Source of the DNA: Blautia hansenii
Lineage (GTDB): Bacteria; Bacillota; Clostridia; Lachnospirales; Lachnospiraceae
Assembly: GCF_013304445.1 (NCBI RefSeq)
Contig: NZ_JAAITA010000004.1
Span: 62,001-126,000 of the forward strand
Direction of reading: 5' to 3'
DNA length: 64,000 nucleotides
Shown: positions 38,742 to 47,415 of the stretch, piece after piece
How positions within the stretch are numbered: the first letter of the stretch is position 1
How the letters are laid out: every line of letters starts with the position of its first letter
The notes under the pieces: generated by a model
What the model was told of the DNA's origin: nothing
Database searches by the model: none
The model's input: the letters and a program-made list of their open reading frames with translations, nothing else
Program-made: the position numbers and the translations under genes

Positions 38742-40955
38742 TCACTGCACTTTTTTTAATTTTGCAAAAGAAGCAAACATCTTTTTGATTCCCGCTTTGT
38801 CAAAGTTCACCGTAACTTCGTAATCCCGGCCGCCTTCTGTAATGGCCGTTACCACACCCACGCCGAACTTCATGTGCTTCACCGTGTCACCTACGCCGTA
38901 ATCCAGACCGGAAGCCTTCTTTACTTCAAACTGTTTCGGCACAAAAGCCGGCTGTTTAAAGGCCTCCTTCATCTGCCGGTAACTGGTGGGAAGAGGAATT
39001 TCTTTCAATTTTTTCTCCTCAAAATTTCTGCCAAGTTCCACCAGGTCTCTGGGGATTTCCTTAATAAAGCGAGATACCTTATTATACTGGGTTTCTCCAC
39101 GAATCATACGCTGTTGGGCGCAGGTCAGTGTCAAATCCTTCATGGCTCTGGTAATTCCCACATAACACAGGCGTCGTTCTTCCTCGATTTCCGTAGGATC
39201 ATCTGCGGTAATGGTCATATAGCTTGGAAAAATTCCATCCTCCATACCAGCCAGATACACATAAGGAAATTCCAGACCTTTGGCGCTGTGAAGGGTCATC
39301 AGAAGCACCTGATTGTCATCGCCGTCCACGGAATCAATATCCGCTACCAGAGCAACTTCTTCCAGAAAACCGGAAAGCGTAGGCTCTTCGTTTTCCTCTT
39401 CATATGTAACGACTTTGGTAATCAACTCGTCAATGTTTTCAATTCTGGCCTCTGCTTCTTCCGTTCCCTCTGCCCGCAGTTCTTCCACATAACCAGTATT
39501 TTCAATAATATCTTTCAAAAGTTCTGAGGGAGAGAGGTACTCCAGCTTGCTTCTCAGTGTCTGAATAAACGTGACAAATGGCTCTACTTTAGACGCAGCT
39601 CTTCCAAGAGACGGAATCTGGTCTGCTTCCCGCAGAGCATCATAGAAACTCATGCCCCTCTCTGCGGCATAATCCTGCACACGGCCAAGGGTGGTCGCGC
39701 CAATTCCCCTTTTTGGCACATTAATAATTCTCCGTACCGCCAAATCATCTCTTGCATTATCCACCGTCTTTAAATAGGCCAGCAAGTCCTTGATTTCCTT
39801 TCTGGCATAGAAGTTCACGCCTCCTACCAATTTATAAGGAATATTGGCCATAAGGAATTTTTCTTCAAACAGACGGGACTGGGCATTGGTTCTGTAGAGA
39901 ATGGCAAAATCCCGGTACTCCCCGTCATGCTCACGCACTTTTTTGCTGATATCCCCCACAATGTATTCTGCCTCTTCATGAGCGTTCATAAACTGGCGGA
40001 AATGCAGTTTTTCTCCTTCTGCATTTTCCGTCCAGAGAGATTTTCTCTTTCTTTCCATATTATTCTGAATCACCTGATTCGCTGCATTCAAAATGTTCTG
40101 GGTAGAACGATAATTCTGTTCCAGGCGAACCACCTTTGCATCCGGGAAAACTTTCTCAAATCCCAAAATATTTCCGATGTTGGCGCCGCGGAACTTGTAA
40201 ATAGACTGGTCGTCATCTCCCACCACGCAGAGATTACGGTATTTATCTGCCAGAAGGCTGACAAACTTAAACTGGGCGGTATTGGTATCCTGATACTCAT
40301 CCACCATAATATACTGAAACCGGTCCTGGAAATATTCCAGTACATCCGGGCAGGCGCGGAAAAGCTCCACTGTTTTCACAATCAAATCATCAAAATCCAG
40401 AGCATTGTTCTTTTTCAGTTCTTTCTGGTATTCCTTGTAAGCCAGGGCAATCTTCCGCTTGGAAAAATCGGACATCACGTTGATTTCGTACTCCTCCGGG
40501 CTGATGAGCTCGTCCTTGGCCGAAGAAATCGCAGCCAGAATTGCTCTTTCCTTGTACACCTTGGTATCAATATCCAGGCGCTTGCAAATATCTTTCATCA
40601 GCGTTTTCTGGTCATCGGTATCATAAATCGTAAAATTGGTGTCGTATCCCAGACGGTCAATAAACCGGCGCAGCATTCTCACACAACTGGAGTGAAACGT
40701 GGAAACCCAGATGCTTTCAGAGCCAAATCCCACAATCTTATCCACACGTTCCCGCATTTCTCCTGCTGCCTTGTTGGTAAAGGTAATGGCCATAATATTC
40801 CAGGGATTCACACCCTTTTCTTCTATTAAATATGCGATTCTGTGGGTCAGCACCCTGGTCTTTCCCGAACCGGCGCCAGCCAGAATCAGAACCGGTCCTT
40901 CTGTATGAAAAACAGCAGTCTGCTGTTCGTGATTTAATGTATCGTAAATACTCAT
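38742..40955 (-). CDS. pcrA: ATP-dependent DNA helicase PcrA/UvrD
   Basis: A 737-residue superfamily 1A helicase for repair and for unwinding after nicking. Motifs in order: Q motif (LNHEQQTAVFHTEG), Walker A GAGSGKTRVL, TFTNKAAGEMRER (Ia), VDEYQDTN (II), GDDDQSIYKFRGA (III), LEQNYRSTQNI (IV), LMTLHSAKGLEFPYVY (V) and CYVGITRAMKDLTL (VI). Its length is usual for PcrA. GGAGGAGAACAAACC precedes the start. Confidence 0.97.
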   Translation of the reverse strand: MSIYDTLNHEQQTAVFHTEGPVLILAGAGSGKTRVLTHRIAYLIEEKGVNPWNIMAITFTNKAAGEMRERVDKIVGFGSESIWVSTFHSSCVRMLRRFIDRLGYDTNFTIYDTDDQKTLMKDICKRLDIDTKVYKERAILAAISSAKDELISPEEYEINVMSDFSKRKIALAYKEYQKELKKNNALDFDDLIVKTVELFRACPDVLEYFQDRFQYIMVDEYQDTNTAQFKFVSLLADKYRNLCVVGDDDQSIYKFRGANIGNILGFEKVFPDAKVVRLEQNYRSTQNILNAANQVIQNNMERKRKSLWTENAEGEKLHFRQFMNAHEEAEYIVGDISKKVREHDGEYRDFAILYRTNAQSRLFEEKFLMANIPYKLVGGVNFYARKEIKDLLAYLKTVDNARDDLAVRRIINVPKRGIGATTLGRVQDYAAERGMSFYDALREADQIPSLGRAASKVEPFVTFIQTLRSKLEYLSPSELLKDIIENTGYVEELRAEGTEEAEARIENIDELITKVVTYEEENEEPTLSGFLEEVALVADIDSVDGDDNQVLLMTLHSAKGLEFPYVYLAGMEDGIFPSYMTITADDPTEIEEERRLCYVGITRAMKDLTLTCAQQRMIRGETQYNKVSRFIKEIPRDLVELGRNFEEKKLKEIPLPTSYRQMKEAFKQPAFVPKQFEVKKASGLDYGVGDTVKHMKFGVGVVTAITEGGRDYEVTVNFDKAGIKKMFASFAKLKKVQ

Positions 40956-41047
40956 GGTTTGTTCTCCTCCATATGTAAATCAAAACATTTGTTCCTACAA
41001 TATATCATATTCAGCTGAAACAGGCAACCTTTTGCCGCAAAAGAAAA

Positions 41048-41084
41048 GAGCTCCCGTATCTTTTTCCCTCTGATACAGAAGCCC
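41048..41084 (-). terminator. Terminator after purA
   Basis: On the minus strand GGGCTTCTGTATC pairs (with wobbles) with GATACGGGAGCTC, followed by TTTTCTTTT. It separates purA from pcrA. Confidence 0.7.
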
Positions 41085-41097
41085 GTTTTCTCTATTC

Positions 41098-42375
41098 TTA
41101 TCTGTAAATAATATCTTCTCTTCCCGGTCCATTGGAAACCATAGTAATCGGGAATCCCAGTTTTTCTTCCACAAATTCCACATATTTGCGGCAATTCTCC
41201 GGCAAATCTTCATACTTCTTAATGCCGCGGATATCACATTTCCATCCGGGCAGCACTTCCAGTACCGGTTTTGCCTTTTCCAGAAGATGTGTTGTTGGAA
41301 ATTCTGTTGTCACTTCACCGTCAATTTCATAACCTACACATACCGGAATTTCATCTAAATATCCCAATACGTCCAGCACGGTAAAGGCTACATCCGTAGT
41401 TCCCTGGATACGGCAGCCATATTTGGAAGCCACACAGTCAAACCATCCCATACGTCTCGGACGTCCTGTAGTCGCACCGTACTCTCCGCCGTCGCCGCCT
41501 CTGCGTCTCAACTCATCTGCATCTTCACCGAAAATTTCGGATACAAATGCACCTGCACCTACTGCGCTGGAGTATGCTTTGCAAACCGTAATAATTTTTT
41601 TGATTTCATATGGCGGAACTCCTGCTCCTACTGCACCGTAAGCAGCCAGTGTAGAAGAAGAGGTAACCATTGGATAAATACCATGGTCAGGATCTTTTAA
41701 GGAACCTAACTGACCTTCCAGAAGGATTTCCTTTCCTTCTTTTAAGGCATTCCACAAGAGCAGCGAAACGTCACATACATAAGGTGCAATCATCTCTTTA
41801 TACTGCATTAATTCTTCCATAATGTCATCTGCAGTCAACAGCGGTTTGTGATACAAATGCTCTAATAAAACATTTTTCTTATCACAGATATTTTGCACTT
41901 TTTCTCTCAGTGCCGCTTCGTCTTCAAACAGCTCGCTGACCTGGAATCCGATTTTTGCAAATTTATCTGAATAGAACGGGGCAATTCCTGATTTTGTAGA
42001 ACCAAAGGATTTGCCTGCCAGACGTTCTTCTTCGTATTCGTCAAATTTAATATGATAAGACATTACCATCTGTGCACGGTCAGAAACCTTAATGTCCGGA
42101 GTGGGAACACCTTTTTCCACAATAGACTGTATCTCTTTAAACAGTACCGGAATATTAAGAGCCACACCGTTTCCGATAATACTTGTAGTATGGTCATTAA
42201 AAACACCGGAAGGAAGTGTGTGAAGTGCAAATTTACCGTAGTTATTTACAATGGTATGCCCTGCGTTGGCACCACCCTGAAACCGCACAACAATATCTGC
42301 GTCCTGCGCCAGCATATCTGTAATTTTGCCTTTGCCTTCGTCTCCCCAGTTTGCCCCTACTACTGCTTTTACCAT
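41098..42375 (-). CDS. purA: Adenylosuccinate synthetase
   Basis: A 425-residue enzyme forming adenylosuccinate from IMP and aspartate with GTP, the first step from IMP to AMP. The N-terminus VVGANWGDEGKGKITDMLAQ has the GTP-binding GDEGKGK loop; GGANAGHTIV and the GATTGRPRRMGW region are also typical. Length is normal. GGAGGAATAAAAG precedes the start. purB, the next enzyme of the pathway, is two genes upstream in a separate unit. Confidence 0.97.
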   Translation of the reverse strand: MVKAVVGANWGDEGKGKITDMLAQDADIVVRFQGGANAGHTIVNNYGKFALHTLPSGVFNDHTTSIIGNGVALNIPVLFKEIQSIVEKGVPTPDIKVSDRAQMVMSYHIKFDEYEEERLAGKSFGSTKSGIAPFYSDKFAKIGFQVSELFEDEAALREKVQNICDKKNVLLEHLYHKPLLTADDIMEELMQYKEMIAPYVCDVSLLLWNALKEGKEILLEGQLGSLKDPDHGIYPMVTSSSTLAAYGAVGAGVPPYEIKKIITVCKAYSSAVGAGAFVSEIFGEDADELRRRGGDGGEYGATTGRPRRMGWFDCVASKYGCRIQGTTDVAFTVLDVLGYLDEIPVCVGYEIDGEVTTEFPTTHLLEKAKPVLEVLPGWKCDIRGIKKYEDLPENCRKYVEFVEEKLGFPITMVSNGPGREDIIYR

Positions 42376-42465
42376 CTTTTATTCCTCCTGTAAGATTGAA
42401 CTCATTTCAATTACTACAGTATCATACACCATTTTTTTTCAGAAATAAAGTAAAATTTGAAAAAA

Positions 42466-43743
42466 TCATCTTCTTCTGAAAAGAATAAACAGAACCGCAC
42501 TGATTCCCATAAGAATCGGATAAAACAGATATGGCATAATCTGCACCGGTGACAGACCTGCCAGACTGGCTGCTGTAAGAAGCTGCGCTCCGTAAGGAAT
42601 CATTCCCTGTCCCACAGAGGCAAAAATATCCAAAAGAGAGGCGCTTCTTCTCGGTGATACATCAAATTCCTCACTGATTTCCTTGGCAATCGGTCCTGCC
42701 ATAACAATCGCCACCGTATTATTTGCAGTACAGCAGTCTACCAGAAAAACCAACAGGGAAATTCCAAATTCTCCGCCTCTTGCCCCTTTGATATTTTTCT
42801 TAATCAGATTCAGAATAAACTCGATACCGCCATATTCCTTCACCAGGGCCACAATGGCTGCTACAATGATGGAAATTACGGTAATGTCATACATACTGGT
42901 AACGCCTTCGCCCATCTTCTGGAACATTTCTCCCAGAGCAAAAGCACCGGTTCCTACTCCTACAATGGCTGCCAGCACAGTTCCTACAATCAGTACCACA
43001 AAAACATTAATTCCAATCAAAGCACCTATCAGAACGACCAGATACGGAACCACTTTAATAAACTGGTATTCCAAATCTTTGTCCATATTTCCCGCATTTC
43101 CTCCTGCCAGGAAAAAGAAAATCACTGCAGTAATGACAGCAGCCGGAAGGACAATCAGAAAATTTTCCTTAAATTTATCCTTCATTTCACATCCCTGGGT
43201 TCTCACAGCCGCAATGGTGGTATCGGAAATCATGGAAAGATTGTCTCCGAACATGGCGCCGCACACAATAGCGCCCATGCAGACAGGCAGAGAAATTCCC
43301 GTCTTTTCTGCAATTCCCACTCCAATGGGAGCCATGGCTGTAATGGTTCCCACAGAAGTTCCCATGGAAATCGAAATAAAACAGCCGATAATAAACAGAC
43401 CCATGACAGCAATGGATGCCGGCATAATGGACAGTCCCAGATTTACCGTGCTCTCCACTCCTCCTGCAGCCTTAATGGTGCCGGAAAAAGCGCCTGCGGC
43501 CAGGAAAATCAAGCACATGGTTACAATATTCTCCTCTCCGATGCCTTTGGAGATAATGGTCATTTTGTCCGCAAAACGCACACGGCGATTCTGCATAAAC
43601 GCTACCATTAAGGCTATGAGAAAACCTACAATGGCCGGCATGGTATAAAAATCCCGGGACAAAACCCCTGCTCCGATAAAAATCACCAGAAATACCCCGA
43701 TAGGCAAAAGCGCCAGGGCATTTCCGTTCTTCTTTTGATTCAT
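42466..43743 (-). CDS. NhaC-family Na+/H+ antiporter-like permease
   Basis: A 425-residue membrane protein with about eleven hydrophobic helices, including FISISMGTSVGTITAMAPIG and GAMFGDNLSMISDTTIAAVR, the conserved core of NhaC-type antiporters. The substrate is not certain; Na+/H+ exchange or an organic-ion role is possible. AAAGGAGCATATC lies upstream. A terminator separates it from purB. Confidence 0.85.
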   Translation of the reverse strand: MNQKKNGNALALLPIGVFLVIFIGAGVLSRDFYTMPAIVGFLIALMVAFMQNRRVRFADKMTIISKGIGEENIVTMCLIFLAAGAFSGTIKAAGGVESTVNLGLSIMPASIAVMGLFIIGCFISISMGTSVGTITAMAPIGVGIAEKTGISLPVCMGAIVCGAMFGDNLSMISDTTIAAVRTQGCEMKDKFKENFLIVLPAAVITAVIFFFLAGGNAGNMDKDLEYQFIKVVPYLVVLIGALIGINVFVVLIVGTVLAAIVGVGTGAFALGEMFQKMGEGVTSMYDITVISIIVAAIVALVKEYGGIEFILNLIKKNIKGARGGEFGISLLVFLVDCCTANNTVAIVMAGPIAKEISEEFDVSPRRSASLLDIFASVGQGMIPYGAQLLTAASLAGLSPVQIMPYLFYPILMGISAVLFILFRRR

Positions 43744-43771
43744 AAAATGATATGCTCCTTTCTATAACAGA

Positions 43772-43822
43772 AAAAGAGGCTGCCGCACTCCTTTTGCTCT
43801 GATTTTCATGCAGCAACCTCTT
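43772..43822 (-). terminator. Terminator between purB and the antiporter gene
   Basis: On the minus strand AGAGGTTGCTGCA is matched by TGCGGCAGCCTCT after a loop, then TTTTTCTG. Confidence 0.75.
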
Positions 43823-43849
43823 CTCTTGTGTTCTTCGTTATACGTTTCT

Positions 43850-45283
43850 TTATACGTTAATCTCTGCTGTCATTCCAAGAAGTTCCTTATTTGCTTCCAG
43901 TACGGGATTTACTACCTTGTTCAGGAAGTTGTCTACCTGTACGGCTGCTCTTCCTGTATATTTTGCAGGATCCATAGTCTTCTGAAGATCTTCCAGGCTC
44001 ATATTGAATGCAGGATCCGCTGCAATCAGTTCCAGAAGATTGTTATCCTTTCCTTCCACCTTCACGTTTCTTCCTGCTTCCATGGAAAGTTCACGGATTC
44101 TTTCATGAAGTTCCTGACGGTCGCCGCCTGCTTTTACAGCGTCCATCATAATATTTTCTGTAGCCATAAACGGCAGTTCGCTTCTCAGACGTTTTTCGAT
44201 AACTTTTGGATATACTACCAGTCCGTCTACGACGTTTAAGCACAAATCCAGAATACCGTCAATAGCCAGAAAGCCTTCCGGAACAGAGAGACGTTTGTTT
44301 GCAGAATCGTCCAGAGTTCTCTCAAACCACTGTGTTGCGGAAGTAATAGCGGGATTTAAAGCATCCACCATAACGAAGCGTGACAAAGAGGCAATTCTTT
44401 CACTTCTCATCGGGTTTCTCTTATAAGCCATGGCAGAAGAACCAATCTGGCTCTTTTCAAAAGGCTCTTCTACTTCTTTCAAATGCTGCAGAAGACGAAT
44501 GTCATTAGAGAATTTATGTGCGCTGGCTGCAATTCCTGCCAGGACATTTAAAACTCTTGTATCTACTTTTCTGGAGTAAGTCTGTCCCGAAACCGGATAA
44601 CATTCTTTGAATCCCATTTTTTCTGCAATCATCGGGTCAATTTTATCAATGGTTTCCTGGTCTCCGTCAAAAAGCTCCAGAAAACTTGCCTGTGTTCCTG
44701 TCGTTCCTTTTGAACCTAACAGCTTCATGGTGCTGAGTACAAATTCCAAATCTTCCAAGTCCAGAAGGAATTCCTGCATCCAAAGGGTCGCTCTTTTCCC
44801 TACCGTAGTGGGCTGTGCCGGCTGGAAATGGGTAAATGCCAGAGTTGGCAGCGCTTTATGCGCATCTGCGAATTTTGCCAGTTCCGCAATCACATTGACT
44901 AATTTCCTGCGCACCAGCTTCAGCGCTTCTGTCATCACAATAATATCTGTATTGTCTCCTACATAGCAGCTGGTAGCGCCCAGGTGGATGATACCTTTCG
45001 CTTTTGGACACTGTACACCATATGCGTATACATGGGACATCACATCGTGGCGAACCTGTTTTTCTCTTTCTTTTGCCACTTCATAGTTAATATCCTCTGC
45101 ATGAGCTTTCAATTCGTCAATCTGTTCCTGTGTAATGGGCAGTCCCAGTTCTTTTTCGGTCTCTGCCAGAGCAATCCACAGCTTTCTCCAGGTACGGAAT
45201 TTCATATCAGGAGAAAAAATATACTGCATTTCTCTGCTTGCATAACGCTCGGATAATGGACTTACATATCTGTCTGTACTCAT
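43850..45283 (-). CDS. purB: Adenylosuccinate lyase
   Basis: A 477-residue fumarase/aspartase-superfamily enzyme that removes fumarate from SAICAR and from adenylosuccinate. The signature [14 protein letters not shown] is present, with [15 protein letters not shown] near residue 100. The start is set at ATG 45283 because GAGAGG is nine bases away; an ATG six bases upstream is too close to it. A sigma-A type promoter lies at 45336-45364. Confidence 0.96.
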   Translation of the reverse strand: MSTDRYVSPLSERYASREMQYIFSPDMKFRTWRKLWIALAETEKELGLPITQEQIDELKAHAEDINYEVAKEREKQVRHDVMSHVYAYGVQCPKAKGIIHLGATSCYVGDNTDIIVMTEALKLVRRKLVNVIAELAKFADAHKALPTLAFTHFQPAQPTTVGKRATLWMQEFLLDLEDLEFVLSTMKLLGSKGTTGTQASFLELFDGDQETIDKIDPMIAEKMGFKECYPVSGQTYSRKVDTRVLNVLAGIAASAHKFSNDIRLLQHLKEVEEPFEKSQIGSSAMAYKRNPMRSERIASLSRFVMVDALNPAITSATQWFERTLDDSANKRLSVPEGFLAIDGILDLCLNVVDGLVVYPKVIEKRLRSELPFMATENIMMDAVKAGGDRQELHERIRELSMEAGRNVKVEGKDNNLLELIAADPAFNMSLEDLQKTMDPAKYTGRAAVQVDNFLNKVVNPVLEANKELLGMTAEINV

Positions 45284-45335
45284 ATTCATTTACCTCTCTG
45301 TTCTCTTTCATATATCACGCAGTTAATACACATGG

Positions 45336-45364
45336 ATTATATCGCAACACTTCTGAAAAAACAA
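45336..45364 (-). promoter_or_regulatory. Promoter of purB
   Basis: On the minus strand TTGTTT (45364-45359), 17-base spacer, TATAAT (45341-45336). No purine box-like sequence was recognised. Confidence 0.6.
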
Positions 45365-45366
45365 GT

Positions 45367-46143
45367 TTAAAATCCCGTACTCCTGTGATAGTCACGAATA
45401 AATTGTTCTAAAAGCCCATCTGTATCTTCTCCGGACACCTTCCTGGCTTTCTTTGCACTCTGTTCCAGATTCCGGATAATTTCTTCCTGTTCCTCTGCCT
45501 CTACTTCCATTTTTCTGCATATTTGAGGAAATTCCTGGGGGTTTCTCATATAAGATGCAGTAAGGTAGTGCCTGTATACCTGTTTTGTATGAAGCAGTTC
45601 ATAGGCTTTCCAAAAACAGTCTGCTGCTTCCTGAAACTGAAACAGATTTAAATACGCGCAGCCCATATTGTGGTAAATACCGCCGTTAAACTGTTCTCCT
45701 AACCCTTCCTTATCTTCTTTTTGCAATGCATTTTCATAAATCCTCACCGCATTGACATACATCCGGTTTTCCACCAGATAATCTCCCTTTTTCTTTTCTC
45801 TCAACACCTCCGGCTGTTGATTCAGAAGGCTCATCCGCTCATTCAATTCCTTAAATTCACTGTGTGTCAGATAATTAATTTCTTTAAACACGGCCAGAAT
45901 AAACTCTGCTGTTCCCAGATTATCCTCCAGGATTTTATAAAGCCGCCTGTACAGCTTTTCCAGCCCCAGTTCTTTTCTCAGCCAGTCACAGAGATGTTCA
46001 TTTAAAATCGTCTCGTCCAGAAGATAAATATTATGGTAAAAATAATAACAGAGTTCTTCAATGGAATAGATATTTGTGCTGATGTTCTCAATATAATAAG
46101 GCATCTTTGCTCTTTTTAACTGACATAAAATATATCCGCTCAT
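45367..46143 (-). CDS. TPR-like protein of the DUF5717/DUF5716 cluster
   Basis: A 258-residue soluble helical protein starting MSGYILCQLKRAKMPYYIEN. The middle (ENRMYVNAVRIYENALQKED, NMGCAYLNLFQFQEAADCFW, KAYELLHTKQVYRHYLTASY) has tetratricopeptide-like repeats; the end is charged coiled coil. GGAGAAAAGGGA precedes ATG 46143. It is 13 bases downstream of the DUF5716-like gene and so co-transcribed with it. It may be a scaffold for the two larger partners. No function is known. Confidence 0.82.
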   Translation of the reverse strand: MSGYILCQLKRAKMPYYIENISTNIYSIEELCYYFYHNIYLLDETILNEHLCDWLRKELGLEKLYRRLYKILEDNLGTAEFILAVFKEINYLTHSEFKELNERMSLLNQQPEVLREKKKGDYLVENRMYVNAVRIYENALQKEDKEGLGEQFNGGIYHNMGCAYLNLFQFQEAADCFWKAYELLHTKQVYRHYLTASYMRNPQEFPQICRKMEVEAEEQEEIIRNLEQSAKKARKVSGEDTDGLLEQFIRDYHRSTGF

Positions 46144-46156
46144 TCCCTTTTCTCCT

Positions 46157-47404
46157 TTACCATGATACTTTTTCTGTCCAGACTTTGCCCTCGGAGGGGA
46201 ACAAATCTCCAAATCCCAGGTCTTCCGCCGTAATGACGCAGAGTTCCTGAGATTCATAGACAATACGGATACCCAGTCTGGTGGTTTTATTGGGACGCTT
46301 TGGCAGACCTTCCAGTTTCATACTGCACCTGGTTTTTCCGGTTCCCTCCATAGAGGTTACCAGAAATTCCAAATCCTCTTTTCCGTCCAATATCAATTCC
46401 AGTTCCGTGTGAATCTCATACCAGTTTTTCCCTGCTTCGATAAGCGCATACGTCTTGGGTGAACCATTCACCAGCATCTCCATGGATACATTGTGCTTTA
46501 CCAGAGAGGGACTCAGGTAGAGATATCCCTTCAAAGTTCCGTCTTCACATTTTTCTCTGGCTCCATAGCAGGCACCTTTCACATACAAATTGTTTCCATA
46601 ATACACATGTCTCTGGTTTCTGCACAGCAGGGGCGTCGAACGCACTGCCCATTCCTGGTCAAACCCGTCCCCCACAATATAGATACTGGAATACGTATCT
46701 GTTCCGCAGGAACGCTCGATTAGACGATAAAAATTATCATCTTTTTCTATGGCATCCTGCGGCAGCTCCGCGGTAATTCCATGCTCTATAAACGCTGTAA
46801 TAGGACGTTTCTGATTATCCATAACCAGTCTGGCAAAAGACACCTGATTTTCTTCAAACAAAAACCAGCCGATTTTCCGATTCCAGTTATCCTTGCGGTG
46901 ATTCATCACATAATAGTAAAAACTTTCGTCATAATCCTGCAGGTAAATCTGGTTTCTGGTAAATCCCAGATTTTCTCCTGCCTGATATAAATTTTTCACC
47001 AGAGCTGCGGAAAGCCGGGGTACGGTAATCATCAGAGCCTTTATCTGTCTTGCGGGTTCCGCGGTTCCCAGAAGAGAAATACAGCCCTTTAAATAGTTTT
47101 CCAACAGTTCAGAAGGCTTTCTTTTTTCTCCGTCCACGATGACTTCCTCCGCGCTTCCAAAAATCCCCAGAAGTCCGGTAATGGAAATTTCCCCTTCCTG
47201 GCGGGAAAAATAATCTGCCTCCATGCCGTAATGCCACACTTCTTCTCCCGGTTTCTTGGAAAGTCGGGTAGGAAAAAGATATTGGTTGCTGCCTGCTTTT
47301 ACGGAAACAGAAATCGGCTCTTTTTCCCTGCGGTCATAATAGCAAATCTGGGACTGGTTTTTTCCGATTTCCAGACCTACTATAATATTTCTTGTCTCAT
47401 TCAT
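46157..47404 (-). CDS. Divergent actin/Hsp70-fold protein, DUF5716-like
   Basis: A 415-residue protein. The N-terminus IIVGLEIGKNQSQICYYDRR resembles the first phosphate loop of actin/Hsp70-type ATPases (hydrophobic strand, then G-x-x-G). Residues about 120-160 (ALMITVPRLSAALVKNLYQA, RNQIYLQDYDESFYYYVMNH) resemble the Hsp70 segment before the bound nucleotide. The second half (IYIVGDGFDQEWAV) has a possible adenosine loop. It resembles what I know as DUF5716 of Lachnospiraceae. ATP use is not proved by the sequence. AGGAGGCAGAGAG precedes the start. Confidence 0.8.
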   Translation of the reverse strand: MNETRNIIVGLEIGKNQSQICYYDRREKEPISVSVKAGSNQYLFPTRLSKKPGEEVWHYGMEADYFSRQEGEISITGLLGIFGSAEEVIVDGEKRKPSELLENYLKGCISLLGTAEPARQIKALMITVPRLSAALVKNLYQAGENLGFTRNQIYLQDYDESFYYYVMNHRKDNWNRKIGWFLFEENQVSFARLVMDNQKRPITAFIEHGITAELPQDAIEKDDNFYRLIERSCGTDTYSSIYIVGDGFDQEWAVRSTPLLCRNQRHVYYGNNLYVKGACYGAREKCEDGTLKGYLYLSPSLVKHNVSMEMLVNGSPKTYALIEAGKNWYEIHTELELILDGKEDLEFLVTSMEGTGKTRCSMKLEGLPKRPNKTTRLGIRIVYESQELCVITAEDLGFGDLFPSEGKVWTEKVSW

Positions 47405-47415
47405 CTCTCTGCCTC

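Noticed and set aside
39927-40829. Plus-strand open frame of 300 codons
   Set aside because: Antisense to pcrA, whose helicase motifs are certain.
42683-43648. Plus-strand open frame of 321 codons
   Set aside because: Antisense to the NhaC-like permease gene; no ribosome site and no recognisable domains.
43744-43849. Possible purine riboswitch near purB
   Set aside because: The structure there is an ordinary terminator; none of the conserved riboswitch core sequences was seen near purA, purB or purC.
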